A stretch of 6,401 bases of DNA, taken from NCBI GenBank assembly GCA_964639175.1, contig CAZXCE010000504.1, positions 1-6,401 of the forward strand, read 5' to 3'. The notes beneath the pieces were generated by a model. It saw only the letters and a list, made by a program, of their open reading frames with translations. It made no database searches and was not told the DNA's origin. Source of the DNA: JACQXX01 sp964639175. GTDB taxonomy: Bacteria > Acidobacteriota > Blastocatellia > Chloracidobacteriales > Chloracidobacteriaceae. Shown piece after piece: positions 5,117 to 6,401 of this stretch. The translations under genes were made by a program, and so were the position numbers. How positions within the stretch are numbered: position 1 is the stretch's first letter; each line of letters begins with the position of its first letter.

Positions 5117-5826
5117 AATTCGGGGTACTTGTTTTTCCTGGGTCAAACTGCGACCACGACACCTATCACGTCATCAGTAAAGTCATTGGCCAGCCGGTTC
5201 AATTTATCTGGCATCGGAATACAACCCTGAACGGATGCGATGTCGTGTTCCTGCCGGGTGGATTTTCCTATGGGGATTATCTGCGATGTGGCGCTATCGC
5301 CAGCTTTTCACCAATTATGCAGGCGGTGAAGGAATTTGCCGCCCAGGGCGGCTATGTGGTTGGCATTTGCAATGGATTTCAAATTTTATGTGAATCCAAA
5401 TTACTTCCCGGAACGTTGCTCCGCAACCGTGACCTGAAGTTCAAATGCCAGTTTACCCACCTGCGCGTTGAAAATAATGGAACCCCCTTTACACGCAATT
5501 GTTTGCCATCGAGTGTCCTGTCACTGCCAATTGCCCATGGCGAGGGAAATTATTTCTGTACGGCGGAAGAATTATCAGACATGCAGGCTCATCAACAGGT
5601 CGTTTTCCGCTACGCCACTCCAGAGGGTCACATTACAGATGAAGCCAACCCAAACGGCTCACTCGACAATATCGCCGGAATTATCAATCGGGCCGGAAAC
5701 GTGCTTGGGATGATGCCCCATCCAGAGCGAGCCTGTGAAGAAAGCCTGGGTGGAAGTCAGGGGTTGAGACTGTTTGATTCCCTCCTCACTTCGGTCATCG
5801 AACGCCTCAAAGCCCGTGATGCCTGA
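5113..5826 (+). CDS. purQ: Phosphoribosylformylglycinamidine synthase subunit PurQ (glutamine amidotransferase)
   Basis: Encodes 237 residues starting in an ATGA overlap with the purS stop, so translation is probably coupled; AGGAGG just upstream (5100-5105) serves as ribosome site. PurQ hydrolyses glutamine to supply ammonia to PurL within the FGAM synthase complex. It is a class I amidotransferase: nucleophile Cys86 in VGICNGFQIL, with His203 and Glu205 in MMPHPERA completing the triad. The N-terminal FGVLVFPGSNCDHD and the LPGGFSYGDYLRCGAIA segment (47-63) are PurQ signatures, as is PIAHGEGNYF (139-148). The length matches stand-alone PurQ (about 220-240 residues). The catalytic partner purL is not next; a hairpin and a 458-base spacer lead to transketolase instead, so purL must lie elsewhere. 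Confidence 0.97.
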   Translation: MKFGVLVFPGSNCDHDTYHVISKVIGQPVQFIWHRNTTLNGCDVVFLPGGFSYGDYLRCGAIASFSPIMQAVKEFAAQGGYVVGICNGFQILCESKLLPGTLLRNRDLKFKCQFTHLRVENNGTPFTRNCLPSSVLSLPIAHGEGNYFCTAEELSDMQAHQQVVFRYATPEGHITDEANPNGSLDNIAGIINRAGNVLGMMPHPERACEESLGGSQGLRLFDSLLTSVIERLKARDA

Positions 5827-5838
5827 CTCTGGTATGGC

Positions 5839-5886
5839 CGGGTGACCAGATGACAGGCAAATCAGAGCCTGTTATCGGGTCACCCG
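5839..5886 (+). terminator. Strong 18-bp hairpin after purQ, probable transcript end
   Basis: CGGGTGACC (5839-5847) pairs perfectly with GGTCACCCG (5878-5886), and ATGACAGGC (5850-5858) pairs with GCCTGTTAT (5867-5875) with one G-U. The two stems are separated by a 2x2 internal loop and capped by AAATCAGA. It lies 13 bases past the purQ stop. The following bases, CTCCTTCTG, are pyrimidine-rich but not a true T-run. The words GTCACC and CCTGTTAT recur at 5895-5906, offering an alternative right arm. Confidence 0.5.
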
Positions 5887-6284
5887 CTCCTTCTGTCACC
5901 TGTTATTCTATCCCTCTGCCAGTTGATCTTTCTCTTGGTTCTGGAATAAAGCCGCAGGCTTTGAAATTTTTCTTCATGACAAGAGAAAGCCACTACGGTA
6001 TGCTCTCGGTGAAAAAATACCGCTGATTGATCACCCCCACAGCACCATTCCTCTCTTATCCAGATTGCTGTGGAAGTCTTCACCCAAACCAACCAAACCG
6101 AATTCTTTCTCTTGAAAACCACTTGCTCCTGAACTCTGCCTGGTCCATGGCTTTGACCTCCCAGTAGAAGCCTGGATCGGGCACCAGGAATGGTTCTTCA
6201 ACCCGGCCAGGCAGCACACACACCGTCTGCTTTCGGCTCAGAAGTCACACCTTCAGCTCAACAAACCAAAGAGGACGAATTGTT
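5887..6284. other. Long spacer before transketolase, no convincing gene
   Basis: About 400 bases without a credible coding region; the reverse-strand frames here have no family motifs. Visible structures are AAAGCC-GCA-GGCTTT (5948-5962) followed after four bases by TTTTT (5967-5971), which may be a second, weak terminator, and the perfect inverted arms CCACAGCA (6037-6044) and TGCTGTGG (6066-6073). No strong promoter for the transketolase gene could be picked out. A TTGACC at 6153-6158 lacks a fitting -10. Confidence 0.4.
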
Positions 6285-6401
6285 ATGAGTACACCACGCC
6301 CATCTGGTTCAGTCGATACATTGTGCGTGAATGCGATCCGCACCTTATCGATGGATGCCGTGCAAGCCGCTAACTCAGGTCACCCAGGAACCCCCATGGC
6401 G
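6285..6401 (+). CDS. tkt: Transketolase, N-terminal 39 residues, cut by the right edge
   Basis: The start is ATG 6285 with AGAGGA (6270-6275) nine bases upstream. The visible protein runs through VDTLCVNAIRTLSMDAVQAA (residues 10-29) into NSGHPGTPMA (30-39), the conserved N-terminal block of transketolase; the histidine of SGHPG lies at the thiamine diphosphate-dependent active site. The enzyme moves two-carbon units between sugar phosphates in the pentose phosphate (or Calvin) pathway and links ribose 5-phosphate supply to glycolysis. Only the first part of the pyrimidine-binding domain is present, so a split transketolase subunit or a shorter relative cannot be ruled out from this fragment. 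It does not form a tight operon with purQ. Confidence 0.88.
   Translation, partial: MSTPRPSGSVDTLCVNAIRTLSMDAVQAANSGHPGTPMA

Noticed and set aside
5880..6219. Two reverse-strand frames of 80 and 62 codons in the purQ-transketolase spacer
   Set aside because: Overlapping each other in different frames, with no family features and composition unlike the real genes; treated as chance frames.

Overview
The window reads as an ordinary bacterial chromosomal segment of moderate GC (roughly half by eye). It carries six protein genes, the outer two cut by the window edges, and one tRNA gene, separated by long and unusually structured spacers. The separate PurS subunit rules out the fused-PurL arrangement of enterobacteria. 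A KfrA-type DNA-binding coiled-coil protein on a chromosome, spacers rich in 7-base tandem repeats, and few strong Shine-Dalgarno sites suggest Acidobacteriota (perhaps Blastocatellia) or a similar non-proteobacterial phylum. That placement is a guess from general character, not a measured assignment.

Layout. Bases 2-1204 (+) encode the C-terminal part of a soluble GAF-PAS-HisKA-HATPase sensor kinase. Bases 1205-1494 are a structured spacer with heptanucleotide repeats and a large nested inverted repeat. Bases 1495-2481 (+) encode a radical SAM protein with a cysteine-rich, SPASM-like C-terminus. Bases 2482-2579 hold two heptanucleotide arrays that run almost up to a tRNA-Leu(UAG) gene at 2580-2661. 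Convergent to these, 2707-3600 (-) encodes a KfrA_N-type coiled-coil protein. Bases 3601-4104 contain its probable promoter, another degenerate heptad array, a perfect 9-bp inverted repeat and about 300 bases with no convincing gene. Bases 4105-4638 (+) encode a typical 2-Cys peroxiredoxin, followed by a terminator-like nested hairpin. purS (4841-5116) and purQ (5113-5826) overlap by 4 bases and form the one clear operon. A strong hairpin follows purQ, then a long spacer, then the first 39 codons of a transketolase (6285 to the right edge).

Functionally the genes are mostly unrelated housekeeping units: signal sensing, an unassigned radical SAM activity, leucine decoding, peroxide removal, step four of purine synthesis, and the pentose phosphate pathway, which supplies ribose 5-phosphate for purines. 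Only purS-purQ clearly act together.

I found no clear sign of a new defence, mobile or biosynthetic system. The most distinctive signal lies in the spacers. At least four carry short tandem 7-mers of several unrelated sequences (GGGCTNN, GTTCTTG, CTAAYCA), often paired into inverted repeats, resembling the STRR elements described in cyanobacteria.
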